Below, piece after piece: positions 53,019-61,970 of a stretch of DNA of 64,000 nucleotides. The stretch is from Achromobacter insolitus (GTDB lineage Bacteria > Pseudomonadota > Gammaproteobacteria > Burkholderiales > Burkholderiaceae_B). The stretch's first letter is position 1, and every line of letters starts with the position of its first letter. Location of the stretch: positions 372,001-436,000 of the forward strand of contig NZ_NJIF01000001.1 in NCBI RefSeq assembly GCF_002209555.1. The letters are read 5' to 3'. The notes below the pieces were generated by a model. The model did no database searches. It was not told where the DNA came from and saw nothing but the letters and a program-made list of their open reading frames with translations. The position numbers and the translations under genes were made by a program.

Positions 53019-53647
53019 TGGGATACGTTGAAGGTCAGGGTGGAAACGTAACGGATCTTGGCGTAGGCCTTGCCATCGGCCTCACCCGCCTTGTCTTCGA
53101 CGTGGGCGGCTTCCAGCACGTACTGGCCGGGCCACGGCGTGGTGATTTCGATGCGGCCGTTCTCATCGCTGTGGAAGCGCTTCTCCCACTTGGGCGGGCC
53201 GAACACGGTGACTTCCGTTTTCGCCAGCGGCTTGCCCTTGAACTGCAGGACGAAGGCGTTGCCACCGGCCGAGACCGGCACCAGTTCAAGGTCCAGCTTG
53301 CCCTCGGTGTCCGCGCGGCCAGCCTTGGCGCCGTATTGCACCAGCGTGTCCTTGAACTGATAGGGCTGGCGCAGGCGCACGTCGCCTTTGCCCGCCGCCG
53401 CGAATTCGAGGAAATCCGCGCCCTCGCCCGATGCCTTCAGCGCCTTGCCGTCGGCGCCGGTGACGACCGGCGCGACCATGATCTTGCCGAGCAGACCGTC
53501 GCGCTTTTCGCGCAGATCATCCGCCCACTCCCCGAAATACGCCTTGGCCGGTCCCTCGGCGCTGCGTTCCAGCCAAACGAAATGCGCCTGCGCGGCGCCC
53601 GCCGTACCCAGAAGGGCAAGAGCGGCCAAGGTTCTTGCGAATGTCAT
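53015..53647 (-). CDS. DUF4198 periplasmic protein
   Basis: The 210-residue protein has a signal peptide (MTFARTLAALALLGTAGA, cleavage after AQA). A mature start with HFVWLER and a C-terminal Ig-like domain (KTEVTVFGPPKWEKRF, GRIEITTPWPGQYVLEAAHVED) match DUF4198. The mature N-terminal histidine could bind metal. It is the first gene of the DUF4198-DUF3649-PepSY-DUF3325 operon, and a Fur-like site lies upstream. A similar gene set accompanies TonB-dependent siderophore receptors in many proteobacteria. Confidence 0.9.
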   Translation of the reverse strand: MTFARTLAALALLGTAGAAQAHFVWLERSAEGPAKAYFGEWADDLREKRDGLLGKIMVAPVVTGADGKALKASGEGADFLEFAAAGKGDVRLRQPYQFKDTLVQYGAKAGRADTEGKLDLELVPVSAGGNAFVLQFKGKPLAKTEVTVFGPPKWEKRFHSDENGRIEITTPWPGQYVLEAAHVEDKAGEADGKAYAKIRYVSTLTFNVSQ

Positions 53648-53711
53648 TGTTGATTTCCTTTAGAGGACCGGATCGGAGCCCGCCCCGCGGCCAGGGCCCG
53701 ATTCGGAGGTT

Positions 53712-53730
53712 TTAAATTATAACCATTCTC
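53712..53730 (-). promoter_or_regulatory. Probable Fur box upstream of the DUF4198-PepSY operon
   Basis: Read on the minus strand, GAGAATGGTTATAATTTAA agrees with the 19-bp Fur consensus at 12 positions by my count. It lies between the receptor gene stop and the DUF4198 start, so the reductase operon has its own iron-controlled promoter. Confidence 0.55.
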
Positions 53731-53751
53731 ACTTCGAAATAGCGCCAGGTC

Positions 53752-56256
53752 TTACCAGCGATAGCGCAAGCTCGCCTTGATCGAGCGTTGATAGCCATAC
53801 CAGCACCAGGAATCGCCCGAGCACGACGCGATGTATTCCTTGTCGAACAGGTTCTGCACGTTCAACGCCACCTGCATGCCCTTGAGCGAGGGCGAAGCGC
53901 GGCCCAGGTCGTAGTCCAGCATCAAGTCGAACAGCGTGACCGACGGCACCTTCAGGGTGTTGGTTTCGTTCGCGTACGACGATCCGATGTAACGCACACC
54001 GCCTCCCACGCCCATGCCCGCCAAGGGACCGTCCTGCAGCTGGTAACGGGCCCAGGCGGAAGCCTGTTGCGAAGGCACGCCCACGGGCGTCTTGCCTTTC
54101 AGGTTCAGGCCCGCGGTGTTGGGATAGGCTTTGGAATACTCGTTGTCCATCAACGAATACGCCGCAACCAGCGTCAACCCGCGCATGGGCTCGGTCTTGG
54201 CTTCGAGTTCGATGCCCTGCGTGCGCAGTTCGCCAGCCTGGATGGAGCAGCGCCCGCCGGCCGTGCCGCAGATATGCGTCGGATCCGGATCGGTGGTCGT
54301 CATGTTCTCGCGGCGGATGTCGAATGCCGCGACGGACAGCAGCGTAGCGCTGCCCGGCGGTTGATACTTGATGCCGACCTCGTACTGATTGCCTTCGATG
54401 GGCTTGAACGGCTTGTTCTGCCAGCCGGTTCCGGACTGCGGCTCGAACGATTCCGAATAGCTGAAGTACGGCGCCACGCCATTGTCGAAGTTGTAGATCA
54501 CGCCCAGGCGGCCAGAGAATTTCTCCGCATCCAGCGAAGACGGCGTGACGCGCCCGGTGGCAAGCGCAGTGGTCTCGCCCACCGTGCGCAACCAGTCGTA
54601 GCGGCCGCCCAGCAATACCGAAAGGCGGTCGATCTTGATCTGATCCTGGAAGTACAACCCGGTCTGATACTGCTTGGACGTCGCGTCCGACGAGAATGCC
54701 GGCGTCGGAATGTTCTGATGATTGTCGGGATTCAACACGTCCAGCGCGGGCGCGGTTCCGAAGCCGGACAGCGTGTCTGTCTTGACGTGCTGGTAGTCAA
54801 AGCCCAGCAGCGCAGTGTGGGCGAACCGGCCGGTGTTAAAGCGCGCCTGCAGATTGTTGTCCAGGGTCAGTGCCCCCACGTCCACATCGGTCGCGATCGA
54901 CGCGCGCTGCTGGTAGCGGTAGGTATTGTCGGTGTAGCCGTAGTTGTTCGTCATCGCGCCATAGACGCTGCGGTACTTCGCTTCCGAACGCGTCCAGCGC
55001 AGGCTCTGCGAGGCCTTGAAGGTATCGTTGAAGCGGTGGTCCAGCACATAGCCCAGCGAATAGCTCTTGCGGTCGCTCTTCTCGAAGTTGGCGTCGCCGT
55101 CGTAATAGTCCGCCGGCAGGCGGATGCCATCGGGCGCGGAAAGCAGCGTGCGCATGGACGACACGCTGCCATAGGACCCCATATCGGGATCATGCTGGAA
55201 GTTCGTCAACACGGTCAGCGTCGTGTCGCCGCTGGGCTTCCAGGTAAAGGCCGGCGACACAAAGTAGCGGCGCTCCTTGGTGTCTTTCACCTGGCCGTCG
55301 GACATGTACCCCGAACCGACCAGGCGATACAGGAACTTGCCCTCGTCATCCACGGGGCCACCAAAATCGAAGTTGGCGCGGCGGTAGTCATAGTTGCCCA
55401 CCTGCACCTCGACTTCCCGCAGCGTCTCTTCCAGCGGGCGCTTGCTGACCTGGTTGACCACGCCACCCGGACCGCCTTGGCCGTACATGACCGAGGCAGG
55501 CCCCTTCAGCACGTCCACGCGCTCCAGGCGATAGGCGTCCACCTGCGGCAAGGCGTCCCGCCCGCCGAAGACCCGCAGGCCGTCCAGGTAGGTCGACGCC
55601 GAGAAGCCGCGCACGCTGAACTGGTCCAGGCGCGTGGCGGTGGCGCCGCGCGACTCCGTGGCGACGCCCGCGGTATAGCGCAACACCTGGTTAAGGGTCT
55701 GCGCGCCCTGCTCCGTGATCTGCTCGCGCGTGACCACGGAGATCGATTGCGGCGTTTCGATCAATGGGGTGTCGGTCTTGGTGGCGCTGGCGCTCACCGT
55801 CGCCACATAGCCGACCGTCGCTATGGCGCTATCGGACATGCCCGACACCGTCACTGGCGCCAGCGTGGGCGTATCGCCCGCAGGCGCCGCCACCTGCACC
55901 AGCGTCCAGGTATTGCCCGATTGGGCGCGCGCCTGCAGGCCGCTGCCCGCCAGGATGCGGGCAAAGCCGGCGCCCACCGAGTAGGCGCCTTGCAACCCAT
56001 CGGAATGGCGTCCGCGGACCAATGCCGGGTCGAAGGACAGGACAACACCGGCGCTGCGCGCGAATTGCGTCAGGGCATCGGCCAAAGAGCCGGCAGCGAT
56101 CTGGTAGCTGTGTTGCGCGTATCCTGAGGCGGACGCCGACTGAGCCCAGGCCTGCGGCATGCCGGCGGCGAGCCCGCCCGCCCACATGGCGGCCAGCACG
56201 GCGATGCGGCCGGCGGACAAGGGGGCGCGCAAGCGCGAGTGAGATGAAGCGGACAC
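53752..56256 (-). CDS. TonB-dependent siderophore receptor with signalling (STN) domain
   Basis: The 834-residue outer-membrane receptor has a signal peptide (to about residue 39, AWAQS). An STN (secretin/TonB N-terminal) domain at ~48-118 (YQIAAGSLADALTQFARSAGVVLSFDPALV) marks it as a transducer that signals to FecR. A plug domain follows (TPQSISVVTREQITEQGAQTLNQVLRYT, VDVLKGPASVMYGQGGPGGVVNQVSKRP) and then a 22-strand barrel ending in SIKASLRYRW, whose terminal aromatic is typical for barrel assembly. It resembles FpvA/FoxA-type ferric siderophore receptors; the ligand is unknown. The start is GTG with AGGGAG upstream. Confidence 0.94.
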   Translation of the reverse strand: MSASSHSRLRAPLSAGRIAVLAAMWAGGLAAGMPQAWAQSASASGYAQHSYQIAAGSLADALTQFARSAGVVLSFDPALVRGRHSDGLQGAYSVGAGFARILAGSGLQARAQSGNTWTLVQVAAPAGDTPTLAPVTVSGMSDSAIATVGYVATVSASATKTDTPLIETPQSISVVTREQITEQGAQTLNQVLRYTAGVATESRGATATRLDQFSVRGFSASTYLDGLRVFGGRDALPQVDAYRLERVDVLKGPASVMYGQGGPGGVVNQVSKRPLEETLREVEVQVGNYDYRRANFDFGGPVDDEGKFLYRLVGSGYMSDGQVKDTKERRYFVSPAFTWKPSGDTTLTVLTNFQHDPDMGSYGSVSSMRTLLSAPDGIRLPADYYDGDANFEKSDRKSYSLGYVLDHRFNDTFKASQSLRWTRSEAKYRSVYGAMTNNYGYTDNTYRYQQRASIATDVDVGALTLDNNLQARFNTGRFAHTALLGFDYQHVKTDTLSGFGTAPALDVLNPDNHQNIPTPAFSSDATSKQYQTGLYFQDQIKIDRLSVLLGGRYDWLRTVGETTALATGRVTPSSLDAEKFSGRLGVIYNFDNGVAPYFSYSESFEPQSGTGWQNKPFKPIEGNQYEVGIKYQPPGSATLLSVAAFDIRRENMTTTDPDPTHICGTAGGRCSIQAGELRTQGIELEAKTEPMRGLTLVAAYSLMDNEYSKAYPNTAGLNLKGKTPVGVPSQQASAWARYQLQDGPLAGMGVGGGVRYIGSSYANETNTLKVPSVTLFDLMLDYDLGRASPSLKGMQVALNVQNLFDKEYIASCSGDSWCWYGYQRSIKASLRYRW

Positions 56257-56345
56257 AAAAATCTCCCTGTACGGTGGTATCTATCCGTGCCTTCCGTACG
56301 GGATCCGAAAACCTGCAATGCGCAGGCAAGAAAATTTTGTAACGC

Positions 56346-57290
56346 TCACGCCTCGCGCGGGCCGACCTGCAGCCAGTACCGGGTATGCCGCGTCACGCGG
56401 ATGGGCAAGGCGGGTTCCAGGGCTCTGAGTGCGCGCTCGGCATCGTCCAGCGGGAATACGCCCGACAGCCGGAGGCCTGCCACCGCCGGGTCCACTCGGA
56501 TCATGCCCTCGCGCTGCCGGGACAGATGTCGCGCAAAGTCGTCCAGGCGCCAGTCCTTGGCCACCACCAGGCCGTCGGTCCAGGCCAGCCTGTCGGGGTC
56601 CGACGCGTAACGGCTAACCGCGCCCCGCTCCGAGAATTCCAGGCGTTCGCCCGCCTCCGCATGTGTCGCGACGCCAGCGCGCAGCAACAGGACGCTGCCT
56701 TCATACACTCCCACGCGCGCGCCTTCGGCGGTGCGGCGCAGGTCAAAGCGCGCCCGTTCGACACGCAGTTCGCCATGGCCCGTGTCCACGCGCAACGCCG
56801 CCATGGCAGGCCGCGTTTCCGCGCGTACCAGCATTTCACCGCGCAGCAGGTCTATGCCGCGAGCATCGCCCTGCAAACGCAGGCGCACCGCGGTGTCGCT
56901 GTTCAGGGTGATATGCAGTCCATCAGCCACGGCTACCGCCAGCCGCTCGCCGACGTCGGTGCTGAGGTCGGCGGCCAGGCGCTGCCACGGAGCGTGGCGA
57001 TAACCCGCCCAGCCGGTAACGGCTGTGCCGCCGACGGCAAGCAGCCCACACAGCACCGCGCGGCGTCCATGCGAACGGGGCGCGGACAGCGCCGAATGCG
57101 CCAAGGCTGCCGGCACACGGCGCGCATCCTGGCTGATTCGCTGCAAACGCTCCCAGGCCAGGCGATGCGCGGGATCCTGCGCCAGCCAGGCCTCGCAGGA
57201 TTGCCGCTCCGCCACGCCTGCCATGCCGGACTGCAGCCGCACCCACCAGGAAATCGCCTGGGCCGCCACGGAATCGACGGCGCTAGTCAT
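56346..57290 (-). CDS. FecR-like anti-sigma factor
   Basis: The protein has 314 residues. The N-terminal DUF4880 region (AAQAISWWVRLQSGMAG, CEAWLAQDPAHRLAWERL) binds the sigma factor. One membrane helix follows near residues 85-100, then a periplasmic FecR domain (DVGERLAVAVADGLHITLNSDTAVRLRL) and a C-terminal STN-like part that contacts the receptor. Its ATG at 57290 overlaps the fecI stop by 8 bp. It should relay ligand binding at the receptor to the sigma factor. Confidence 0.93.
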   Translation of the reverse strand: MTSAVDSVAAQAISWWVRLQSGMAGVAERQSCEAWLAQDPAHRLAWERLQRISQDARRVPAALAHSALSAPRSHGRRAVLCGLLAVGGTAVTGWAGYRHAPWQRLAADLSTDVGERLAVAVADGLHITLNSDTAVRLRLQGDARGIDLLRGEMLVRAETRPAMAALRVDTGHGELRVERARFDLRRTAEGARVGVYEGSVLLLRAGVATHAEAGERLEFSERGAVSRYASDPDRLAWTDGLVVAKDWRLDDFARHLSRQREGMIRVDPAVAGLRLSGVFPLDDAERALRALEPALPIRVTRHTRYWLQVGPREA

Positions 57291-57816
57291 CGAACGCCGC
57301 ATAGCAAGCCGTCATGGCGCGCACCATGTACTGCTGCACTGAACTCAGGGAAACGTCGAGCCGTTGCGCGATCTCGGGATAGGTCAGTCCGTCCAGCTGC
57401 GACAGCAGGAAGGCGGAACGCGCTTTCGGGGGCAGCCCGTCCAGCAATCGATCCAGCCGCGCCAGCGATTGCAGTTGCTCGGCCTGTTCTTCCGGAGATG
57501 GCGCATAGGCCTCGGGGATGGCGGTCAGATAGGCGAGATACGCGCGCTCCAGCGCCGCATGCCGCTGATGGTCCACCACCAGTCCTTTGGCAATGGTCGT
57601 CAACAGCGCGCGGGCATCGCCGGCCCTCACCGCCTTGCGGCCCTGGATCACCCGCAGGAACACATCCTGCGCCAAGTCTTCGGCGCGATGCTCGCACCCC
57701 AGCTTGCGGCGCAGCCATCCGAACAGCCAGGGACGGTGATCGCGGTACAGGCCATCGACGGGCGCGGCGGGAGCATCGGCGCGCGCGGCCGATGCGGACA
57801 GGAGGGGGGAGGACAC
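57283..57816 (-). CDS. FecI-like ECF sigma factor
   Basis: The 177-residue protein has the ECF sigma-70 regions 2 (LYRDHRPWLFGWLRRKLGCEHRAEDLAQDVFLRVI, residues ~23-57) and 4 (LPPKARSAFLLSQLDGLTYPEIAQRLDVSLSSVQQYMVRA, ~130-170). It belongs to the FecI iron-starvation group by context with FecR and an STN-type receptor. It probably transcribes the downstream receptor gene. The start used is GTG with no clear Shine-Dalgarno, so the exact N-terminus is uncertain. A Fur-like box lies 45 bp upstream. Confidence 0.93.
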   Translation of the reverse strand: MSSPLLSASAARADAPAAPVDGLYRDHRPWLFGWLRRKLGCEHRAEDLAQDVFLRVIQGRKAVRAGDARALLTTIAKGLVVDHQRHAALERAYLAYLTAIPEAYAPSPEEQAEQLQSLARLDRLLDGLPPKARSAFLLSQLDGLTYPEIAQRLDVSLSSVQQYMVRAMTACYAAFDD

Positions 57817-57860
57817 GTTGGAGACGGCGGTGCTTGACCAGAGGTCTCCAAATCTTAATT

Positions 57861-57879
57861 GATAATGACTTGTATTACC
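57861..57879 (-). promoter_or_regulatory. Probable Fur box upstream of the fecI-like gene
   Basis: The 19-bp stretch beginning GATAATGACTTG and ending TATTACC matches the Fur consensus at 13 positions, including all of GATAATGA. It lies in an A/T-rich region directly before the sigma factor gene, as expected for iron repression. Confidence 0.7.
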
Positions 57880-57892
57880 AATTTCAAATGCG

Positions 57893-57917
57893 ATCCGCCC
57901 GAAAAATGCGGGCGGAT
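57893..57917 (-). terminator. Hairpin after zapE
   Basis: A 9-bp GC-rich stem (57893-57901 with 57909-57917) has a 7-nt loop and lies just past the zapE stop codon. It lacks a T-tract after the stem, so termination efficiency is uncertain. Confidence 0.5.
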
Positions 57918-57926
57918 GCGGCGGGG

Positions 57927-59018
57927 CTACAACGTCACGGTCAGGCGGCGTTCCGACTCCAGGTATTCGCGCGACTGCATCTCCAGAATGCGCGAGACGG
58001 TGCGATGGAATTCATTGGCCAGCGCGCCTTCCGTGTAGATTTCCTCGGGCTGGCATTCCGCGGACATGATGAGCTTGACGCGATGGTCATAAAACACGTC
58101 GATCAGCCAAGTGAAACGGCGCGCCTCGGAAGCCTGGCGCGGCCCCATGCGGGGCACGTCGGACAGGATCACGGCATGGAAGCGGTTGGCCAGTTCCAAG
58201 TAGTCGTTCTGGGAACGCGGACCGCCGCAAAGCGTGGCGAAATCGAACCACACCACCGAACCGGCAAGCGCCAGCGCGCGGATTTCGCGGTGCTCGATAT
58301 GCAGCACGGGCTCCTGCGGCGGAGTATCGGCCAGACTGTTGAACGCATCTTGCAGCGCCTGGCGCGCGTGATCATCCAGGGGCGTGTGATAGCACTGCAC
58401 CTGCTCCAGCGAGCGGCGGCGATAGTCCACGCCGGCGTCCACGTTCATGACATCCATCCGCGCCTGGATCAACTCGATGGCGGGGAGCACGCGATCACGG
58501 TGCAGCCCGTCGGTATATAGAGTCGACGGTTCGTAATTGGACGTCATCACGAAGGACGTACCGTATTCGAACAGCTTGAACAACAGGCGGTGCAGGATCA
58601 TCGCGTCCGCCACGTCGGATACGTGGAACTCGTCGAAGCAGATCAGGCGGTAGCGCTTGGCCACGCGTCTGGCCACTTCGTCCAGCGGGTCCTGCATGCC
58701 CTTCACTTCTTCGAGCTCGCGATGCACCCCGCGCATGAACTCGTGAAAATGCAGGCGCGTCTTGCGCACCACGGGCACGGTGGCGTAGAAGGCATCCATG
58801 AGGAAGCTCTTGCCCCGGCCCACGCCGCCCCACAGATACACACCGCGCGGCACGTCGGGACGGTTCAGCAGTTTCTTCAGCGCATTCGAGCGCATCGACT
58901 TGAACTTGACCCATTCGTCGTAATAGCGCTGCAGCCGGTCGATCGCCTTTTTCTGGGCTTCGTCGGGCTTGTAGCCGCGCTCGGCCAAGGCGTGTTCGTA
59001 GTATTCGCGGACGTTCAT
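57927..59018 (-). CDS. zapE: Cell division ATPase ZapE (AFG1-like)
   Basis: The 363-residue AFG1-family AAA-type ATPase has Walker A GGVGRGKS (64-71), the adjacent FMDAFYATVP-like segment, Walker B LICFDEFHVSD near residue 150, and the C-terminal IDVFYDHRVKLIMSAECQPEEIY. ZapE interacts with the FtsZ ring under some stress conditions. The gene follows lpd in the order odhA-odhB-lpd-zapE, which recurs in Bordetella relatives, but a terminator lies in between. Confidence 0.93.
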   Translation of the reverse strand: MNVREYYEHALAERGYKPDEAQKKAIDRLQRYYDEWVKFKSMRSNALKKLLNRPDVPRGVYLWGGVGRGKSFLMDAFYATVPVVRKTRLHFHEFMRGVHRELEEVKGMQDPLDEVARRVAKRYRLICFDEFHVSDVADAMILHRLLFKLFEYGTSFVMTSNYEPSTLYTDGLHRDRVLPAIELIQARMDVMNVDAGVDYRRRSLEQVQCYHTPLDDHARQALQDAFNSLADTPPQEPVLHIEHREIRALALAGSVVWFDFATLCGGPRSQNDYLELANRFHAVILSDVPRMGPRQASEARRFTWLIDVFYDHRVKLIMSAECQPEEIYTEGALANEFHRTVSRILEMQSREYLESERRLTVTL

Positions 59019-59041
59019 GTGGGAGCAGGTAAAGCAGAATG

Positions 59042-59069
59042 AAAAAAGGGCGGATCCGTAAACCCGCCC
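59042..59069 (-). terminator. Intrinsic terminator after lpd
   Basis: On the minus strand GGGCGG (59069-59064) and CCGCCC (59053-59048) form a 6-bp stem with a 10-nt loop, followed by six T residues (59047-59042). It ends the odhA-odhB-lpd transcript before zapE. Confidence 0.8.
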
Positions 59070-59094
59070 CCGTCTTGCATCGGCTATGCGCGTA

Positions 59095-60522
59095 TCAGAA
59101 GTTCAATGCGCGCTTGTCCACGGCCAATGCGGCTTCCTTCACGGCTTCCGACAGCGTCGGGTGCGCGTGGCAGATGCGGGCGATGTCTTCGGCAGCGCCA
59201 CGGAATTCCATGATGGTCACGGCTTCCGAGATCAGCTCCGAGGCCATCGGGCCCACGATGTGCACGCCCAGGACCTCGTCGGTCTTGGCATCGGCGATCA
59301 CCTTGGCAAAGCCGGTGGTGTCGCCCAGCGCGCGGGCGCGGCCGTTGGCCAGGAAGGGGAAGCTGCCGGCCTTGTACTCGCGGCCTTCGGCCTTGAGCTG
59401 CTGCTCGGTCTTGCCCACCCAGGCGATTTCCGGCGAGGTGTAGATCACCCACGGCACGGTGTCGAAGTTGACGTGGCCATGCTGGCCGGCGATGCGCTCG
59501 GCAACCGCCACGCCTTCTTCCTCGGCCTTGTGCGCCAGCATCGGGCCGCGCACCACGTCACCCACTGCCCACACATTCGGCAGGTTGGTCTTGCAGTCGC
59601 CGTCCACGGCAACGAAGCCGCGCTCGTCCAGCTTCAGGCCCACGGCGTCGGCGTTCAGGCCGCCGGTGTAGGGCACGCGGCCGATCGAGACGATCAGCTT
59701 GTCGACCACCAGCTTCTGCTCGGCGCCCTTGGCGTCGACGTAGGGCACGGTGACGGACTTGGCGGTCGCCTTGATCTCGCCGATCTTGACGCCCATCTGG
59801 ATGTTCAGGCCTTGCTTGGTGAAAGCCTTGAGGGCTTCCTTGGCCACTTGCTGGTCAGCGGCGGCCAGGAATTCCGGCATGGCTTCCAGGATGGTGACTT
59901 CGGAGCCCAGGCGGCGCCACACGCTGCCCATTTCCAGGCCGATCACGCCAGCGCCGATCACGCCCAGCGTCTTGGGCACGGCGCCGATGTTCAGCGCGCC
60001 GTCGTTGGACAACACGACCTTTTCGTCGAACGGCAGGCCCGGCAGTTCACGTGCCGACGAGCCGGTGGCGACCACCACGTGCTTGGCAACCAGGTCTTCC
60101 TCGGCGGTGCCGGTGACCTTGATGGCCCAGCCGCCGTCCACCTGGCCGGCGAACGCGCCCTTGCCATGGAAGAACGTAACCTTGTTCTTCTTGAACAGGT
60201 ACAGGATGCCGTCGTTGTTCTGCTTGACCACCGTGTTCTTGCGGCCGATCAGCGTGTCGAGCTTCAGGCTGACGCCCTTGACTTCGATGCCGTGCTCGGC
60301 GAAGTGGTGGTTGGCTTGCTCGTAGTGTTCGGACGATTGCAGCAGCGCCTTGGATGGGATGCAACCGACGTTGGTGCAGGTGCCGCCAGGAGCCGGGCCG
60401 CCTTGGCCGTTCTGCCAGGCGTCGATGCAAGCCACCGACATGCCGAGCTGCGCAGCGCGGATCGCGGCGATATAGCCGCCGGGGCCCGCGCCGATGACGA
60501 CGACGTCAAATTGTTTGGACAT
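59095..60522 (-). CDS. lpd: Dihydrolipoyl dehydrogenase (E3)
   Basis: The 475-residue flavoprotein has the FAD motif [14 protein letters not shown] (8-21), the redox-active disulfide C49/C54 ([12 protein letters not shown]), the NAD-binding [20 protein letters not shown] and the C-terminal His-Glu dyad in [13 protein letters not shown]. It reoxidises dihydrolipoamide on the E2 subunit, reducing NAD+. Next to odhB and odhA it is the E3 of 2-oxoglutarate dehydrogenase and may be shared with other complexes. The ATG at 60522 gives the family N-terminus. Confidence 0.96.
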   Translation of the reverse strand: MSKQFDVVVIGAGPGGYIAAIRAAQLGMSVACIDAWQNGQGGPAPGGTCTNVGCIPSKALLQSSEHYEQANHHFAEHGIEVKGVSLKLDTLIGRKNTVVKQNNDGILYLFKKNKVTFFHGKGAFAGQVDGGWAIKVTGTAEEDLVAKHVVVATGSSARELPGLPFDEKVVLSNDGALNIGAVPKTLGVIGAGVIGLEMGSVWRRLGSEVTILEAMPEFLAAADQQVAKEALKAFTKQGLNIQMGVKIGEIKATAKSVTVPYVDAKGAEQKLVVDKLIVSIGRVPYTGGLNADAVGLKLDERGFVAVDGDCKTNLPNVWAVGDVVRGPMLAHKAEEEGVAVAERIAGQHGHVNFDTVPWVIYTSPEIAWVGKTEQQLKAEGREYKAGSFPFLANGRARALGDTTGFAKVIADAKTDEVLGVHIVGPMASELISEAVTIMEFRGAAEDIARICHAHPTLSEAVKEAALAVDKRALNF

Positions 60523-60554
60523 AGTGTTCTCGCGATGAGGTATTGAGTGGAACA

Positions 60555-60593
60555 CGCCCCGCCCTGCTGGCCGGCGAAGAGCCGGCCGGGGCG
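60555..60593 (-). other. Nested inverted repeat between odhB and lpd
   Basis: Inner arms GGCCGGC (60569-60575) and GCCGGCC (60581-60587) lie within outer arms CGCCCC (60555-60560) and GGGGCG (60588-60593). It forms a strong hairpin without a T-tract in the 117-bp gap, which may regulate read-through or stabilise the message between the two cistrons. Confidence 0.45.
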
Positions 60594-60639
60594 CCGCGGA
60601 CCTCTTGGGTCGCTTGGGCGCCGGGCCGGGGCGTCGAGA

Positions 60640-61869
60640 TTACAGGTCCAGCAACAGGCGCTGCGGATCTTCCAGGGCGTCCTTCATGGCGACCAGGCCC
60701 AGCACGGCTTCGCGGCCGTCGATGATGCGGTGGTCGTAGGACAGGGCCAGGTAGTTCATCGGGCGGATGACGATCTGGCCATTTTCCACCACGGGGCGAT
60801 CCTTGGTGGCGTGCACGCCCAGGATGGCCGATTGCGGCGGGTTGATGATCGGGGTCGACAGCATCGAGCCGAACACGCCGCCGTTGGAGATCGAGAAGGT
60901 GCCGCCGGTCATTTCTTCAATGCCCAGCTTGCCGTCGGCCGCGCGGCGGCCAAAGTCGGCAATGGTCTTTTCGATGTCGGCGATGGACAGCTGGTCGGCG
61001 TTGCGCAGGATCGGCACAACCAGGCCGCGCGGGCTGCCGACAGCGATACCGATGTCGAAGTAACCGTGGTAGATGATGTCCTTGCCGTCGATCGAGGCGT
61101 TGATCAGCGGGAACTTCTTCAGGGCGGCCACGGCGGCCTTGACGAAGAACGACATGAAGCCCAGCTTGATGCCGTGCTCTTTCTCGAACTTGTCCTTGTA
61201 CTTGTTGCGCAGGTCGATGACGGCCTGCATGTTCACTTCGTTGAACGTGGTCAGGATCGCGTTTTCCTGCTGCGATTGCAGCAGACGCTCGGCGATACGG
61301 GCACGCAGGCGGCTCATCGGCACGCGCTGTTCCGGACGGCCGTCCAGCGACAGCGTCGGGGGAGCAACCGGAGCGGCTGCCTTGGCGGGAGCGGCCTTGG
61401 CGGGCGCGCTGGCGGCCAGGGCGTCGCCCTTGGTCACGCGGCCGTCACGGCCGGTGCCGGCCACGGAAGCGGCGTCGACGCCCTTCTCGGCCAGGATCTT
61501 GGCGGCGGCGGGCGAAGCCACGCCGGCGGCAGCCGACGAAGCAGGCGCGGCGGCCGGAGCGGCAGCGGCTTGCTCGGCGGCCTTGGGCGCTTCGGCGGCG
61601 GGCGCGGCGGCGGCAACGGCAGCCTTGCCGGCGGTGTCGATACGGGCCAGCAGTTCGCCGGAGGTGACGGTGCTGCCGTCGCCCTTGACGATTTCAGCCA
61701 GCACGCCCGAGGCGGGAGCCGGCACTTCCAGCACGACCTTGTCGGTTTCGACTTCGATCAGGATTTCGTCCGCTTCAACGGCAGCGCCCGGCTGCTTCTT
61801 CCAGGTCAGCAGCGTCGCTTCGGAGACGGATTCGGAGAGTTGGGGGACGACGACGTCGGTAATAGCCAT
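60640..61869 (-). CDS. odhB: Dihydrolipoyllysine succinyltransferase (E2 of 2-oxoglutarate dehydrogenase)
   Basis: The 409-residue protein has one N-terminal lipoyl domain with the lipoylated K44 in [11 protein letters not shown]. An Ala/Pro-rich linker follows, then a peripheral subunit-binding domain near 118-155 ([25 protein letters not shown]) and a catalytic domain ending in [12 protein letters not shown] with catalytic H380. It transfers the succinyl group to CoA and forms the core of the complex. It lies between odhA and lpd. The synonym is sucB. Confidence 0.96.
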   Translation of the reverse strand: MAITDVVVPQLSESVSEATLLTWKKQPGAAVEADEILIEVETDKVVLEVPAPASGVLAEIVKGDGSTVTSGELLARIDTAGKAAVAAAAPAAEAPKAAEQAAAAPAAAPASSAAAGVASPAAAKILAEKGVDAASVAGTGRDGRVTKGDALAASAPAKAAPAKAAAPVAPPTLSLDGRPEQRVPMSRLRARIAERLLQSQQENAILTTFNEVNMQAVIDLRNKYKDKFEKEHGIKLGFMSFFVKAAVAALKKFPLINASIDGKDIIYHGYFDIGIAVGSPRGLVVPILRNADQLSIADIEKTIADFGRRAADGKLGIEEMTGGTFSISNGGVFGSMLSTPIINPPQSAILGVHATKDRPVVENGQIVIRPMNYLALSYDHRIIDGREAVLGLVAMKDALEDPQRLLLDL

Positions 61870-61970
61870 TTTGTTTGTTCCGTAAAGTTTGTGTTCTGGT
61901 CGCGCTGCGCGGCAAGCCCCGAAATGGAATTCCAGAAACCTGCGCGCGCGGCGCGTGCATCAAGCGAGTG

